Source of the DNA: Sphingomonadales bacterium | GTDB taxonomy: Bacteria; Pseudomonadota; Alphaproteobacteria; Sphingomonadales; Sphingomonadaceae | Assembly (NCBI GenBank): GCA_028871475.1 | Contig: JAGWMZ010000009.1 | Location: forward strand, 97,886-161,885 | DNA: 64,000 nucleotides | Direction: 5' to 3' | In this document: piece after piece, positions 8,967-19,632 of the stretch | Layout of the letters: every line of letters begins with the position of its first letter | Position numbering within the stretch: the stretch's first letter is position 1 | The notes under the pieces: model-generated | Databases searched by the model: none | Told to the model about the DNA's origin: nothing | What the model saw: the letters and a program-made list of their open reading frames with translations, nothing else | Translations under genes and position numbers: made by a program

Positions 8967-8999
8967 AAAAAGAAAAGGCGGAGCCTCCCGACCCCGCCT
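8967..8999 (-). terminator. Intrinsic terminator of serA
   Basis: On the minus strand a hairpin (AGGCGG at 8994-8999 with CCGCCT at 8976-8981) is followed directly by a U-rich tract from 8975 down to 8967. It lies 26 bases after the serA stop, so it should end the serC-serA transcript before the repeat element. Confidence 0.75.
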
Positions 9000-9025
9000 C
9001 TCCAATATTCAAACCAGCGTTACAC

Positions 9026-10618
9026 TCAGAACGCCAGCCCCTTCACCCGCTTCACGCCGGGCAGCTTGGCGGCCTTGTCCAGCACCTCTTCGCCCACCGG
9101 GCTGTCGACCGAGAGCAGCAGCACTGCCTCGCCGCCAGCCTCGCGGCGGCCCAGGTTGAAGGTGCCGATGTTGATGCCGTTTTCGCCCAGCAGTGTGCCG
9201 ATGCGGCCGATGAAGCCGGGGGCGTCCTCGTTGACGATATACATCATGTCGCCGGTCAGTTCGGCCTCGACCTTGATGCCGAAGAGTTCGACCAGACGCG
9301 GCTCGGCATTGCTGAACAGCGTGCCGGCCACCGAACGTTCGCCTGCTTCAGTCTTGACCGAGACGCGGATCAGCGTGTGGTAGTCGCCGTCCTTTTCGGT
9401 CTTCACTTCGCGCACTTCAAGGCCGCGCTCCTTGGCGAGGAAGGGGGCGTTGACCATGTTCACCGTGTCGGACTGCACGCGCAGGAACCCGGCCAGAACG
9501 GCGGCCACGATGGGCTTGGCGTTGAGGTCCGCCGCGGCGCCTTCGGTGTGGATCGAGATGCGGGCGACGGCGCTGGTGGTCAGCTGACCGACCAGCGAAC
9601 CGAGGCGCTCGGCCAGAGCCATGTAGGGCTTGAGACGCGGGGCTTCTTCAGCCGACAGCGAAGGCACGTTAAGCGCATTGGTGATGCCGCCGGTGGTGAG
9701 ATAGTCACCCAGCTGCTCGGCCACCTGCAGCGCGACATTGACCTGCGCTTCGGTGGTGCTGGCGCCCAGATGCGGGGTGCAGATGAAGTTCTTCGTGCCG
9801 AAAAGCGGCGAATCCTTGGCAGGCTCGGTCTGGAACACGTCGAGGGCGGCGCCGGCGATATGGCCCGAATCGAGCCCTTCCTTCAGCGCGGCCTCGTCGA
9901 TCAGGCCACCACGCGCGCAGTTGACGATGCGCACGCCCTTCTTGGTCTTGGCCAGATTTTCCGCCGACAGGATGTTCTTGGTGTCAGCGGTCAACGGCGT
10001 GTGCAGCGTGATGAAATCGGCGCGGGCCAGAAGCTGGTCCAGTTCCACCTTCTCCACGCCCAGTTCCACGGCGCGCTCGGGCGTCAGGAAGGGGTCGAAA
10101 GCCACGACCTTCATGCGCAGGCCGATGGCGCGGCTGGCGACGATGCTGCCGATGTTGCCCGCGCCGATCAGGCCCAGCGTCTTGCCGGTGACTTCCACGC
10201 CCATGAAGCCGTTCTTCGGCCATTTGCCCTGCTGGGTCTGCTCATTGGCCTCGGGGATCTGGCGGGCGAGGGCAAAGATCATCGCAATGGCATGTTCGGC
10301 GGTGGTGATCGAATTGCCGAAGGGCGTGTTCATCACGACAACGCCCTTGGCGCTGGCATAGGGGATGTCCACATTGTCGACGCCGATACCGGCGCGGCCA
10401 ATGACCTTCAGATTGGTGGCAGCGTCGAGGATTTCCTTGGTCACCTTGGTCGAGCTGCGGATGGCCAGGCCATCATATTCGCCGATGCGGGCGATCAGTT
10501 GCTCGGGGGTTTCGCCGGTGATGACATCGACGTCGCAGCCCTTTTCCTCGAAAATGCGGGCGGCGTTCGGGTCCATCTTGTCCGAAATCAGGACTTTGGG
10601 CTTACGGGTAGCGGTCAT
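9026..10618 (-). CDS. serA: D-3-phosphoglycerate dehydrogenase (long, type with ASB and ACT domains)
   Basis: 530 residues from the ATG at 10618, with GAGGA about ten bases upstream; a GTG three codons earlier is an alternative. The enzyme oxidises 3-phosphoglycerate to 3-phosphohydroxypyruvate with NAD in the cytoplasm, the first step of serine synthesis. Segments in order: substrate domain with LAIRSSTKVT and GRAGIGVDNVD; nucleotide-binding GLIGAGNIGS; catalytic Arg/Glu/His region with NCARGGLIDE, DVFQTEP and TPHLGAST; an intervening ASB domain (KPIVAAVLAGFL); and a C-terminal ACT domain (NEDAPGFIGRIGTLLGENGINI) that usually senses serine. It is the second gene of a serC-serA operon, with 83 bases between the genes, and is followed by an intrinsic terminator. 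Confidence 0.97.
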   Translation of the reverse strand: MTATRKPKVLISDKMDPNAARIFEEKGCDVDVITGETPEQLIARIGEYDGLAIRSSTKVTKEILDAATNLKVIGRAGIGVDNVDIPYASAKGVVVMNTPFGNSITTAEHAIAMIFALARQIPEANEQTQQGKWPKNGFMGVEVTGKTLGLIGAGNIGSIVASRAIGLRMKVVAFDPFLTPERAVELGVEKVELDQLLARADFITLHTPLTADTKNILSAENLAKTKKGVRIVNCARGGLIDEAALKEGLDSGHIAGAALDVFQTEPAKDSPLFGTKNFICTPHLGASTTEAQVNVALQVAEQLGDYLTTGGITNALNVPSLSAEEAPRLKPYMALAERLGSLVGQLTTSAVARISIHTEGAAADLNAKPIVAAVLAGFLRVQSDTVNMVNAPFLAKERGLEVREVKTEKDGDYHTLIRVSVKTEAGERSVAGTLFSNAEPRLVELFGIKVEAELTGDMMYIVNEDAPGFIGRIGTLLGENGINIGTFNLGRREAGGEAVLLLSVDSPVGEEVLDKAAKLPGVKRVKGLAF

Positions 10619-10701
10619 GGGAATCACATCCTCATGTGAAAGGGGAAACCGGGGGCGGGCCGGCGCCAGCGCCCCCGTTGAAAGGTCAGGCAGCGCCCAG
10701 A

Positions 10702-11841
10702 TCAGGCAGAGACGGTCTGCGCCTTGACGGTCTCATAGGCATAGTCGAGCCAGGGGCCGAGCGCCTCGATATCCTCGACATTCACCGTGGCGCCGCACCA
10801 GATACGCAGGCCCGCCGGAGCATCGCGATAGCCCGCGATGTCATAGGCAGCGTCTTCCTTTTCGAGAAGAGCGGCGAACTTCTTGATGAAATCAGCATCC
10901 GCGCCTTCCACGGTCAGGCAGACCGAGGTTTTCGAGCGCGTGCCCTTGTCGACGGCCAGATGGCCCAGCCAGTCACGCTCGGCAACGATCTTGTCGAGAG
11001 CATTGGCGTTGGCGGTGCAACGATGCTGCAAGGCTTCGAGACCGCCGATGTCCTTGGCCCATTCAAGCGCAAAGATCGCGTCCTCGACGGCCAGCATCGA
11101 GGGGGTGTTGATCGTCTCGCCCTTGAACACGCCCTCAGCGAGCTTGCCCTTGCTGACCAGGCGAAACACCTTGGGCAGCGGACGGTCGGGGGTGAAGTTT
11201 TCCAGACGCTCGACCGCGCGGGGCCCCAGGATCAGCACGCCATGGCCGCCCTCGCCGCCCAGCACCTTCTGCCAGGAGAAGGTGGCGACGTCGATCTTCG
11301 ACCAGTCGATGTCGTAAGCGAAGACCGCGCTGGTGGCATCGGCGAAGGACAGGCCCTCGCGGTCGGCCGGGATCCATTCGGCGTCCGGCACGCGCACGCC
11401 GCTGGTGGTGCCGTTCCAGGTGAAGAGCACGTCGCTCGACCAGTCGACCTTGTCGAGATCGGGGAGCTGACCGTAATCGGCGCGCATCACCGTGGCGTCC
11501 AGCTTGAGCTGCTTGACGACATCCGTCACCCAGCCTTCACCAAAGCTTTCCCAGGCAAGGGCGGTGACTTCGCGGGCGCCCAGCATCGTCCACATCGCCA
11601 TCTCGAAGGCGCCGGTGTCGGAACCGGGGACAAGCCCGATGCGGTGCGTATCAGGCAGGCCCAGGATCTCGCGCATCAGCTCGATGCAATAGGCCAGACG
11701 GTTCTTGCCGATCTTGGCGCGATGCGAGCGGCCCAGCGACTGAGTCGCGAGCTTGGCGAGATCATAAACGGGGGGCTTGGCGCAGGGACCCGACGAGAAA
11801 AAGGGACGGGTCGGCTTGGTCGCCGGAAAAGGTGCAGTCAT
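10702..11841 (-). CDS. serC: Phosphoserine aminotransferase
   Basis: 379 residues from the ATG at 11841 behind AAGGAGAG. It converts 3-phosphohydroxypyruvate and glutamate to phosphoserine and 2-oxoglutarate with PLP (and acts in pyridoxal synthesis in some bacteria). The start FSSGPCAKPP, LGRSHRAKIGKNRL and VPGSDTGAFEMAMW segments match the alphaproteobacterial SerC subtype. DATSAVFAYDIDWSKIDVATFSWQKV contains the PLP-binding lysine in the SWQK context, and GLRIWCGATV near the end binds phosphate. It leads the serC-serA operon. Its 5' leader can fold so that the ribosome binding site is paired (see the leader feature), suggesting translational control. Confidence 0.96.
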   Translation of the reverse strand: MTAPFPATKPTRPFFSSGPCAKPPVYDLAKLATQSLGRSHRAKIGKNRLAYCIELMREILGLPDTHRIGLVPGSDTGAFEMAMWTMLGAREVTALAWESFGEGWVTDVVKQLKLDATVMRADYGQLPDLDKVDWSSDVLFTWNGTTSGVRVPDAEWIPADREGLSFADATSAVFAYDIDWSKIDVATFSWQKVLGGEGGHGVLILGPRAVERLENFTPDRPLPKVFRLVSKGKLAEGVFKGETINTPSMLAVEDAIFALEWAKDIGGLEALQHRCTANANALDKIVAERDWLGHLAVDKGTRSKTSVCLTVEGADADFIKKFAALLEKEDAAYDIAGYRDAPAGLRIWCGATVNVEDIEALGPWLDYAYETVKAQTVSA

Positions 11842-11893
11842 GTAGTCTCTCCTTGCAGAGAGCACGCGCGGCGTTGGGACCGCGTGGCCCGGA
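11842..11893 (-). ncRNA. serC leader RNA (cis-regulatory 5' UTR)
   Basis: On the minus strand the leader forms two hairpins. The first is at 11886-11863 (CACGCGG...CCGCGCGTG with a small bulge). The second, at 11862-11847 (stem CTCTC/GAGAG, loop TGCAAG), sequesters the AAGGAGAG ribosome binding site of serC. This architecture, with the last stem over the ribosome binding site upstream of serC-serA, is the established description of the alphaproteobacterial serC leader family. I matched it by layout, not by covariance search. Confidence 0.75.
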
Positions 11894-11897
11894 GCCG

Positions 11898-11925
11898 CTT
11901 CTAAGGGCAAGCTTTGTGAAGTCAA
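11898..11925 (-). promoter_or_regulatory. Candidate serC promoter
   Basis: TTGACT (11925-11920), a 16-base spacer and TAGAAG (11903-11898) read as a housekeeping-sigma promoter. It would start transcription about 50 bases upstream of serC, exactly at the base of the leader hairpins. Confidence 0.55.
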
Positions 11926-12035
11926 GCGCGCATCTGCGCAATTTTCGGCGAAGCGAGTACCCCCGTTCGATGTCAACCGTTACCGAAGCGTGAAAGAAAG
12001 GGAAATTTTAACCATTCTTGTCCCATATTAACCAC

Positions 12036-12749
12036 ATGCAAACTTGGCCTTTCCCCTCGGGGCCCCGCCAAAGCGGCACCCCCCTTTCCTCACCGCGGCT
12101 CGCCCTCGCGGCCCTGCTCTCATTCGCCCTGGCAGCCTGCTCGTCGGGGCCAGTGACGGCGCCCGCACCCACGCGCACCGCTGCCACCGGAAACTGGTCT
12201 CCTGCCCCGGCCTATGGGCAGTGCATGGCCGATCTCGGCGCGAAAGAGGCCAATTTCAAACCCCTGCCCGACCAATATTTCGGCGCCGGCTGTTCCACCA
12301 TCCAGACCGTGCGCCTGCTGTCCATGCGCGGCGATTATTCAGCGCTGGGCGTCACCAATCTGGGCCCGGTCACCTGCCAACTCGCCGATGCTTTCGCCAG
12401 CTGGGCCCGCTATGGAGTCGATCGCGCCGCGCGGCAGATTCTGGGCAGCCAGCTTGTGCGAATCGAGACCATGGGCAGCTACAATTGCCGCAACGTGGCG
12501 GGCACCGACCACCGCAGCGGCCATGCCACCGGCAGCGCCATCGACGTCAGCGGCTTCGTTCTGGCCGATGGTCGCCGCATCACCGTCCTTGGCGACTGGA
12601 GCGCCGGCACGCCGGAAGAGCGCGAATTCCTGCGCGTCATCCACACCAGCGCCTGCAAGCGATTCGGCATGGTGCTGGGGCCGGATTACAATGCGGATCA
12701 TCGCAACCACTTCCATGTGGAGGCCGTGAATTCGCATTTCTGTCGGTAG
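12036..12749 (+). CDS. Extensin-like domain lipoprotein
   Basis: 237 residues from the ATG at 12036; a TTG at 12018 is an alternative and neither has a good Shine-Dalgarno. The N-terminus ends in FALAACSS, a lipobox, so the protein is predicted to be an outer- or inner-membrane lipoprotein. The rest is the bacterial extensin-like C-terminal domain: GCSTIQTVRL, VTCQLADAFASW, ETMGSYNCRN, then HRSGHATGSAIDVSGF and DHRNHFHVE. The His/Asp pattern SGHATGSAID plus HFH resembles the zinc site of D,D-peptidases of the LAS/M15 group, so a cell-wall role is a reasonable inference, though activity is not established for the family. Four or more cysteines suggest periplasmic disulphides. Confidence 0.8.
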   Translation: MQTWPFPSGPRQSGTPLSSPRLALAALLSFALAACSSGPVTAPAPTRTAATGNWSPAPAYGQCMADLGAKEANFKPLPDQYFGAGCSTIQTVRLLSMRGDYSALGVTNLGPVTCQLADAFASWARYGVDRAARQILGSQLVRIETMGSYNCRNVAGTDHRSGHATGSAIDVSGFVLADGRRITVLGDWSAGTPEEREFLRVIHTSACKRFGMVLGPDYNADHRNHFHVEAVNSHFCR

Positions 12750-12771
12750 GAGGTTTTCGTAAAAAAAGGAC

Positions 12772-12795
12772 ATGCGAGGGCGATGACCCTCGCAT
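12772..12795. terminator. Bidirectional hairpin, solo copy of the repeat-element end
   Basis: A 9-bp perfect stem (ATGCGAGGG/CCCTCGCAT) with a 6-base loop lies between converging genes. On the minus strand it is followed by GTCC and seven U residues. Its sequence matches the terminal arm of the 220-bp elements, including the adjoining GAAG, so it looks like a solo end recruited as a terminator. Confidence 0.65.
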
Positions 12796-12815
12796 CTTCT
12801 CTTTTCTTTCCTCAC

Positions 12816-13559
12816 TTACCTCGCGTGGAAAGGATAATCCGGCAACCCGTCCAAAGCCGCACGCAAAGCCTCGCTCCACCCGGCGGACAGGCTGCGATAC
12901 CACGGGTCCGAGGCCGTGATGCGGATTTCATGCAGCGGTTCGAACTCGTCGCGCGCGATGACCTGCAGGTCGAGCGGCATGCCGACGGAGAGGTTCGCCT
13001 TCAGCGTCGAATCGAAACTGACCATCAGCAGCTTGACCGCATCTTCAAAGCCCATCGCCCGATCATAACCGCGCAGGATGATGGGGCGCCCATATTTGGT
13101 CTCGCCGATCTGGAAGAAGGGCGTATCGAAGCTGGCCTCGATGAAATTGCCCTCGGGATAGATGAGGTAGAGATGCTGCTGCATGCCCTTGATCTGCCCG
13201 GCCAGAATCAGTGTCGCGCCAAACTGGCCGGAGGCGTGGGGACCGGCATCCTCGTCACGCTCGGCAATGGTTTCGCGCAGCAGCTTGCCGATATGTTCGG
13301 CCATGGCGAACATGGTGGGCACTTCGAGCAACGTGTTGTGACGGTCCTCGCGCGCCTTGTTGCGCTCTTCCAGCTTGGCGACCACCGCCTGGGTGGTGGC
13401 CAGATTGCCGCTGGTCATCAGCGTGACCATGCGTTCACCCGGCACGGACCAGCTCTGCATCTTGCGAAAGGTGGAGATGTTGTCGACGCCCGAATTGGTC
13501 CGGGTGTCGCTCATCAGCACGAGCCCGGCATCCAGCATCATGCCAACACAATAGGTCAT
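12816..13559 (-). CDS. Anbu (ancestral beta-subunit) proteasome-type peptidase
   Basis: 247 residues, the usual size. Anbu is a self-compartmentalising Ntn-hydrolase related to proteasome beta subunits. After Met removal Thr2 would be the N-terminal nucleophile (MTYCVGMMLDAG), with DTRTNSGVDN supplying the conserved Asp and SNLATTQ-like elements following. GQFGATLILAGQI and FFQIGETKYGRPI are family-typical. It is the last gene of a four-gene operon with an ATP-grasp ligase, an alpha-E protein and a transglutaminase-like protein. That association is established across proteobacteria and has been interpreted as a peptide-synthesis and tag-processing system, but its substrate is not known. There are 163 bases between it and the transglutaminase gene. 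Confidence 0.9.
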   Translation of the reverse strand: MTYCVGMMLDAGLVLMSDTRTNSGVDNISTFRKMQSWSVPGERMVTLMTSGNLATTQAVVAKLEERNKAREDRHNTLLEVPTMFAMAEHIGKLLRETIAERDEDAGPHASGQFGATLILAGQIKGMQQHLYLIYPEGNFIEASFDTPFFQIGETKYGRPIILRGYDRAMGFEDAVKLLMVSFDSTLKANLSVGMPLDLQVIARDEFEPLHEIRITASDPWYRSLSAGWSEALRAALDGLPDYPFHAR

Positions 13560-13722
13560 TTCACATTCCTGTTGCCGCCAGCCACGACCCGGCGATGATT
13601 CGTTTAGCCTGCCTGCTGGGCATTGTGGCCCCCCACGTCAAGCGTCACACATCCGGCCTTCCCTATCGTCAACGGGCAGGTCCGGGCGATTGACAGACTT
13701 GTCAATAATTTACCCGAAACCC

Positions 13723-14580
13723 TCATTGCGCCATGAATTGCTGGGCCACATCGAGCGCCACGTTGATGCCGCTGGAAACGCCGCCCTGGGTCAGGCTGGT
13801 GACAGGTGCGGCCTCGGCATAATCGGCGCCAACGGCCACGCGAACGTAACGGCTGTCGGGGCAGATCTCGTTGGAAGGGTCAAAGCCGACCCAGCCAAGG
13901 CCGGGCACATGGGCTTCGGCCCAGGCGTGGCCGGCATCCTGCGCGGTGCCCTCATCCATCAGCAGATAGCCCGAGACATAGCGTGCCGGCAGGCCCAGCA
14001 AGCGCGCGGCGGCGATGAAGACATGGGCGTGGTCCTGACAGACCCCCTTGCCCAGTTCCAGCGCCTGCTGCGCGGTGGTGGTGGCATCGGTCACGCCCTT
14101 TTCATAGGCCACCGCATCCTTCACCGCACGCGTCAGCTCATGCAGCACCTCGATGTCATTCACCCCATCGAGCGTGAAGCGCCGGGCCAGCGCGCGCACC
14201 AGCGGCCCGGGTTTGGTCAGCGGTGTTTCCTTGGCAAAGAGCCACAGCGGCATGAAGCCGGAATGCGGCCCCACCATGCCATGGGCATCACGCACATCGA
14301 CCAGCGCATGGGCCGTGATCACCACCTCGCTCACCCCCTGGTTCAGCGTGACGAGCGTCGTATTGTTGCCGTTGTGATCGTCATAGGCGGCCTCGATGAC
14401 GGCGCCCTCCACGGTCATCGACCATTCCACCACACTTTGCACGACACAGTCACGCGGGCGCAGGCGCAACCGCTGGACACCGTAACGCACGGGATCATCG
14501 AAGTGATAGCGGGTGGTATGGCTGATGGCGATGCGCATGGGTGCGGTCTCTTCTGCCAGGGTCTGGTCCGGAACGGTCAT
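13723..14580 (-). CDS. Transglutaminase-like cysteine protease (Anbu operon)
   Basis: 285 residues. The N-terminal bacterial transglutaminase-like domain (ISHTTRYHFDDPVRYGVQRL) is followed by the papain-like core: GKGVCQDHAHVF holds the catalytic Cys, DAGHAWAEAHVPGLGW the His, and GFDPSN the Asp. In this family the activity is usually predicted to be proteolysis or amide transfer rather than cross-linking. The start codon overlaps the upstream alpha-E stop by four bases (ATGA), so translation is coupled. An in-frame ATG 14 codons later (MRIAISHTT) matches the common family start and could be the true one. It probably acts with the neighbouring ATP-grasp protein and Anbu on the same peptide. 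Confidence 0.9.
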   Translation of the reverse strand: MTVPDQTLAEETAPMRIAISHTTRYHFDDPVRYGVQRLRLRPRDCVVQSVVEWSMTVEGAVIEAAYDDHNGNNTTLVTLNQGVSEVVITAHALVDVRDAHGMVGPHSGFMPLWLFAKETPLTKPGPLVRALARRFTLDGVNDIEVLHELTRAVKDAVAYEKGVTDATTTAQQALELGKGVCQDHAHVFIAAARLLGLPARYVSGYLLMDEGTAQDAGHAWAEAHVPGLGWVGFDPSNEICPDSRYVRVAVGADYAEAAPVTSLTQGGVSSGINVALDVAQQFMAQ

Positions 14581-15524
14581 TCGATGAACCGATAATCGGC
14601 CGCAATCGCCTCGGCGATCTGGCGGTTGGAATTGATGAAGGCGGTGATGAATTCATGCAGGCCGAAATCGAAGATCTGGCCAATGTCAGTCTGGTTCAGG
14701 CGGGACTGGGCCTGCAGCAGCAGATCATGCGCCGGGGTGGTTTCACCATAGGCGCGCGCCAAGCCGGCCATATTGCTGACCAGCTTGTTATAGCAAAAGG
14801 CCAGCGAACGCGGGAAGCGGCCATCGAGGATCAGGAATTCGGCGATCCCCTTGGGTTCCAGCACGCCGGCATTCATCCAGCGGAAGGCCCGCTCGCCCGC
14901 CACCGAGCGCAGCACCATTTCCCACTGCGCATTGTCCAGCCGCGAGCCCACCCAGGCAAGGCTGGGCAGCAGCACATGATATTTCACGTCGAGAATGCGC
15001 GCGGTGTTGTCGGCCCGCTCGATATGGGTGCCCATGCGCGCGAAATTGAAGATGTCGTTGCGCAGCATGGTGCCTTCCATCGCGCCGCGCACCAGCGTGG
15101 TATGGCGGCGGATCGTGTCAAGCACTTCACCCAGATTGCCTTCGCCCACCGGGCGAGCCAGCAGGTCTTTCAGCACCATCCAGCTTTCATTGGTGGCTTC
15201 CCAGACCTCACGCGTGATGGCGGTGCGCACCATGCGGGCATTGGTCCGCGCGTTCTCGATCATCCAGATCACGCTGTTGGCATTGTCAGGCGATCGCAAC
15301 ACGAAGTTGGTGACAACCTTGCCGGTATATTCGCCGCCCTTCGCCGCAAAATCACTGTCCAGTCCCAGCGTAATGAGCACGCTGCGCCACTCCTCCGACG
15401 CGGCCGAAAGCCCGCGCGTCAGGGCCATGCGAAAGCCGGCGTCGAGCAGGCGCGCGGTGTTTTCCGCCCGTTCGAGCGAGCGGAACATCCAGAACAGTCC
15501 CCATGCGGAACGACCGAGCATCAA
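14577..15524 (-). CDS. Alpha-E domain protein (Anbu operon)
   Basis: 315 residues, almost entirely helical. It begins MMLGRSAWGLFWMFRSLERAENTARLLD, the signature of the alpha-E family; RMGTHIERADNTARIL later repeats the RxxERADNTAR pattern, indicating an internal duplication. The molecular role is unknown. The family co-occurs strictly with ATP-grasp and transglutaminase genes, which suggests a scaffold or substrate-holding subunit. The stop overlaps the transglutaminase start; 52 bases separate it from the ATP-grasp gene upstream. Confidence 0.9.
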   Translation of the reverse strand: MMLGRSAWGLFWMFRSLERAENTARLLDAGFRMALTRGLSAASEEWRSVLITLGLDSDFAAKGGEYTGKVVTNFVLRSPDNANSVIWMIENARTNARMVRTAITREVWEATNESWMVLKDLLARPVGEGNLGEVLDTIRRHTTLVRGAMEGTMLRNDIFNFARMGTHIERADNTARILDVKYHVLLPSLAWVGSRLDNAQWEMVLRSVAGERAFRWMNAGVLEPKGIAEFLILDGRFPRSLAFCYNKLVSNMAGLARAYGETTPAHDLLLQAQSRLNQTDIGQIFDFGLHEFITAFINSNRQIAEAIAADYRFIE

Positions 15525-15576
15525 GCCTTACCCTTCATCAAACGTCGCATCATGGTCGCAGTGATTATGGTCGCGC

Positions 15577-17010
15577 TCATTCGGCCAGCACCCAGCTGTC
15601 CTTGGTGCCCCCGCCCTGGCTGGAATTGACGACCAGCGAGCCCTTCTTCAGCGCCACACGGGTCAGACCGCCGGGCGTGATGTTGATCTCGCCGGGCGAC
15701 ATCAGCACGAAGGGGCGCAGGTCGACATGGCGCGGGGCAAGGCCCGCCTTGGTGAAGATCGGCACGGTGGAGAGCGAGAGCGTGGGCTGGGCGATGTAAT
15801 TGTCGGGGTTGGCCCGCAGCTTGCGCTCAAAGGCGGCGATCTCGGCTCTGGAAGAGGTCGGCCCGATCAACATGCCATAACCGCCCGAACCATGGACTTC
15901 CTTCACCACCAGCTCGGGCAGATGATCAAGCACATAGGCGAGGCTGTCGGCCTCTGCGCAGCGCCACGTCGGCACATTCTTCAGGATCGGCTTCTCGCCC
16001 GTGTAGAATTCCACGATCTCGGGCATGAAGGAGTAGATCGCCTTGTCATCAGCGATGCCCGTGCCGGGCGCATTGGCAATGGTGATACCGCCCGCGCGAT
16101 AGACATCCATGATCCCCGCCACGCCCAGCATGCTGGTGGGGTTGAAGGTGAGCGGATCGAGAAAATTGTCGTCCACCCGCCGATAGAGCACGTCAATCGC
16201 CTGCCAGCCGCGCGTGGTTCGCATGCAGACCCGGCCATCGACCACCCGCAGATCGCTGCCCTCGACCAGTTCGGCCCCCATCTGGTCGGCCAGAAAGGCA
16301 TGTTCGAAATAGGCCGAATTGTAGATGCCCGGCGTCAGCACCGCCACCACCGGGCGGTTGCCATTGGCCGCCGGCGGGGCACAGGCCGCAAGGCTGCGGG
16401 CCAGCGCGCGCGGATAATCCGACACCGGCTGCACCTGCACCTTGGTGAAGAGTTCCGGGAACATAGCCATCATCGTCTCGCGGTTCTCCAGCATATAGGA
16501 GACCCCCGAGGGCGTGCGGGCATTGTCCTCCAGCACCATGAATTCATCGGGCCCGGTGCGCACCAGATCGACCCCAACGATATGGGTGTAAACCCCGCCG
16601 GGTGGCGTGAAACCGACCATTTGCGGCAGGAAGGCATCGTTTTTGGCCAGCACCCGCTCAGGCAGTTTGCCGGCCTTCACGATCTCGCGCTTGTGATACA
16701 GGTCATGCAGGAAAGCGTTGATCGCCCGCACGCGCTGGTCGATGCCCTTCGAAAGCTTCTTCCATTCATCCGCCGTGATGATGCGCGGGATCATGTCGAA
16801 GGGGATCAGGCGCTCCTGCCCGGCATCCTCGCCATAGACGTTGAAGGTGATGCCGGTGCGGCGGAAGAAACTTTCCGCTTCCTTGCCTTGCCGGGCCATC
16901 CATCTGGGGTCCTGCGCGTCAAACCACTCGCGATAGCCTGCATAGGCGGGCCGGACCTGGCCCTGGCCATCGATCATCTCGTCATAGCACGAGAGCGTGG
17001 TTGTGTTCAT
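15577..17010 (-). CDS. Circularly permuted ATP-grasp ligase (Anbu operon)
   Basis: 477 residues from the ATG at 17010 ([14 protein letters not shown]), chosen by family length; the frame remains open to 17130. The family has a circularly permuted ATP-grasp fold predicted to ligate amino acids or peptides using ATP. Visible family segments are [68 protein letters not shown] (the nucleotide/metal region), [17 protein letters not shown] and [16 protein letters not shown]. It is the first gene of the operon and is divergent from uvrB. The 200-base gap 17011-17212 must hold both promoters; I see no strong consensus or hairpin there. Confidence 0.88.
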   Translation of the reverse strand: MNTTTLSCYDEMIDGQGQVRPAYAGYREWFDAQDPRWMARQGKEAESFFRRTGITFNVYGEDAGQERLIPFDMIPRIITADEWKKLSKGIDQRVRAINAFLHDLYHKREIVKAGKLPERVLAKNDAFLPQMVGFTPPGGVYTHIVGVDLVRTGPDEFMVLEDNARTPSGVSYMLENRETMMAMFPELFTKVQVQPVSDYPRALARSLAACAPPAANGNRPVVAVLTPGIYNSAYFEHAFLADQMGAELVEGSDLRVVDGRVCMRTTRGWQAIDVLYRRVDDNFLDPLTFNPTSMLGVAGIMDVYRAGGITIANAPGTGIADDKAIYSFMPEIVEFYTGEKPILKNVPTWRCAEADSLAYVLDHLPELVVKEVHGSGGYGMLIGPTSSRAEIAAFERKLRANPDNYIAQPTLSLSTVPIFTKAGLAPRHVDLRPFVLMSPGEINITPGGLTRVALKKGSLVVNSSQGGGTKDSWVLAE

Positions 17011-17212
17011 CAGCACCCCAAACAAGGCTTCGGCGGCATCCGCATGGCCGCCTGTCAAGCAAAGCTGCAACAATAAACCCGCCTTGCCAAGCGTCATTGC
17101 TGCGATTGCGAGACAAATTTTTCTGTGCAATCATCCCGCCGCTTCCAGCCATGGCGCGCGGCAACCGCCTCGCCCCCTTGCGGAACGATTGGCGAACGCC
17201 CATACTCTCTTC

Positions 17213-19403
<2,191 letters not shown>

Positions 19404-19405
<2 letters not shown>

Positions 19406-19622
19406 AGATACGAGGGCCATCGCCCTCGCGCTCCCTTTATTTTGGTGAGGGTCGTGGCGCCCAACCATTGCGCCAGCATCGCCGCGCCGCAGGCATGAAT
19501 TTGATAGGGCTGGGCATGCCAAATTAGAGCCTGCGGCGCAGCGTTCCCAGCGCTTTCGCGGAACCCGATGCGCCCACGCCGACAACTCAAGGGAGCGCGA
19601 GGGCGATGGCCCTCGCATCTTC
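19404..19622. repeat. 219-bp inverted-repeat element, copy B
   Basis: Terminal inverted repeats of 34 bp with one mismatch (19404-19437 and 19589-19622) enclose an inner repeat GCGCCGCAGGC / GCCTGCGGCGC. Its reverse complement aligns along its length with copy A at 8736-8955, so the two are in opposite orientation in the window. The left edge overlaps the uvrB stop codon. Each arm forms a GCGAGGGC/GCCCTCGC hairpin that could also terminate both uvrB and the converging HHH gene. Confidence 0.85.
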
Positions 19623-19632
19623 CTCCTAAACC

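Noticed and set aside
16997-17212. N-terminal extension of UvrB by 72 codons
   Set aside because: It overlaps the divergent ATP-grasp gene start and lacks UvrB similarity; MAELIIRRG at 17213 is the natural start.
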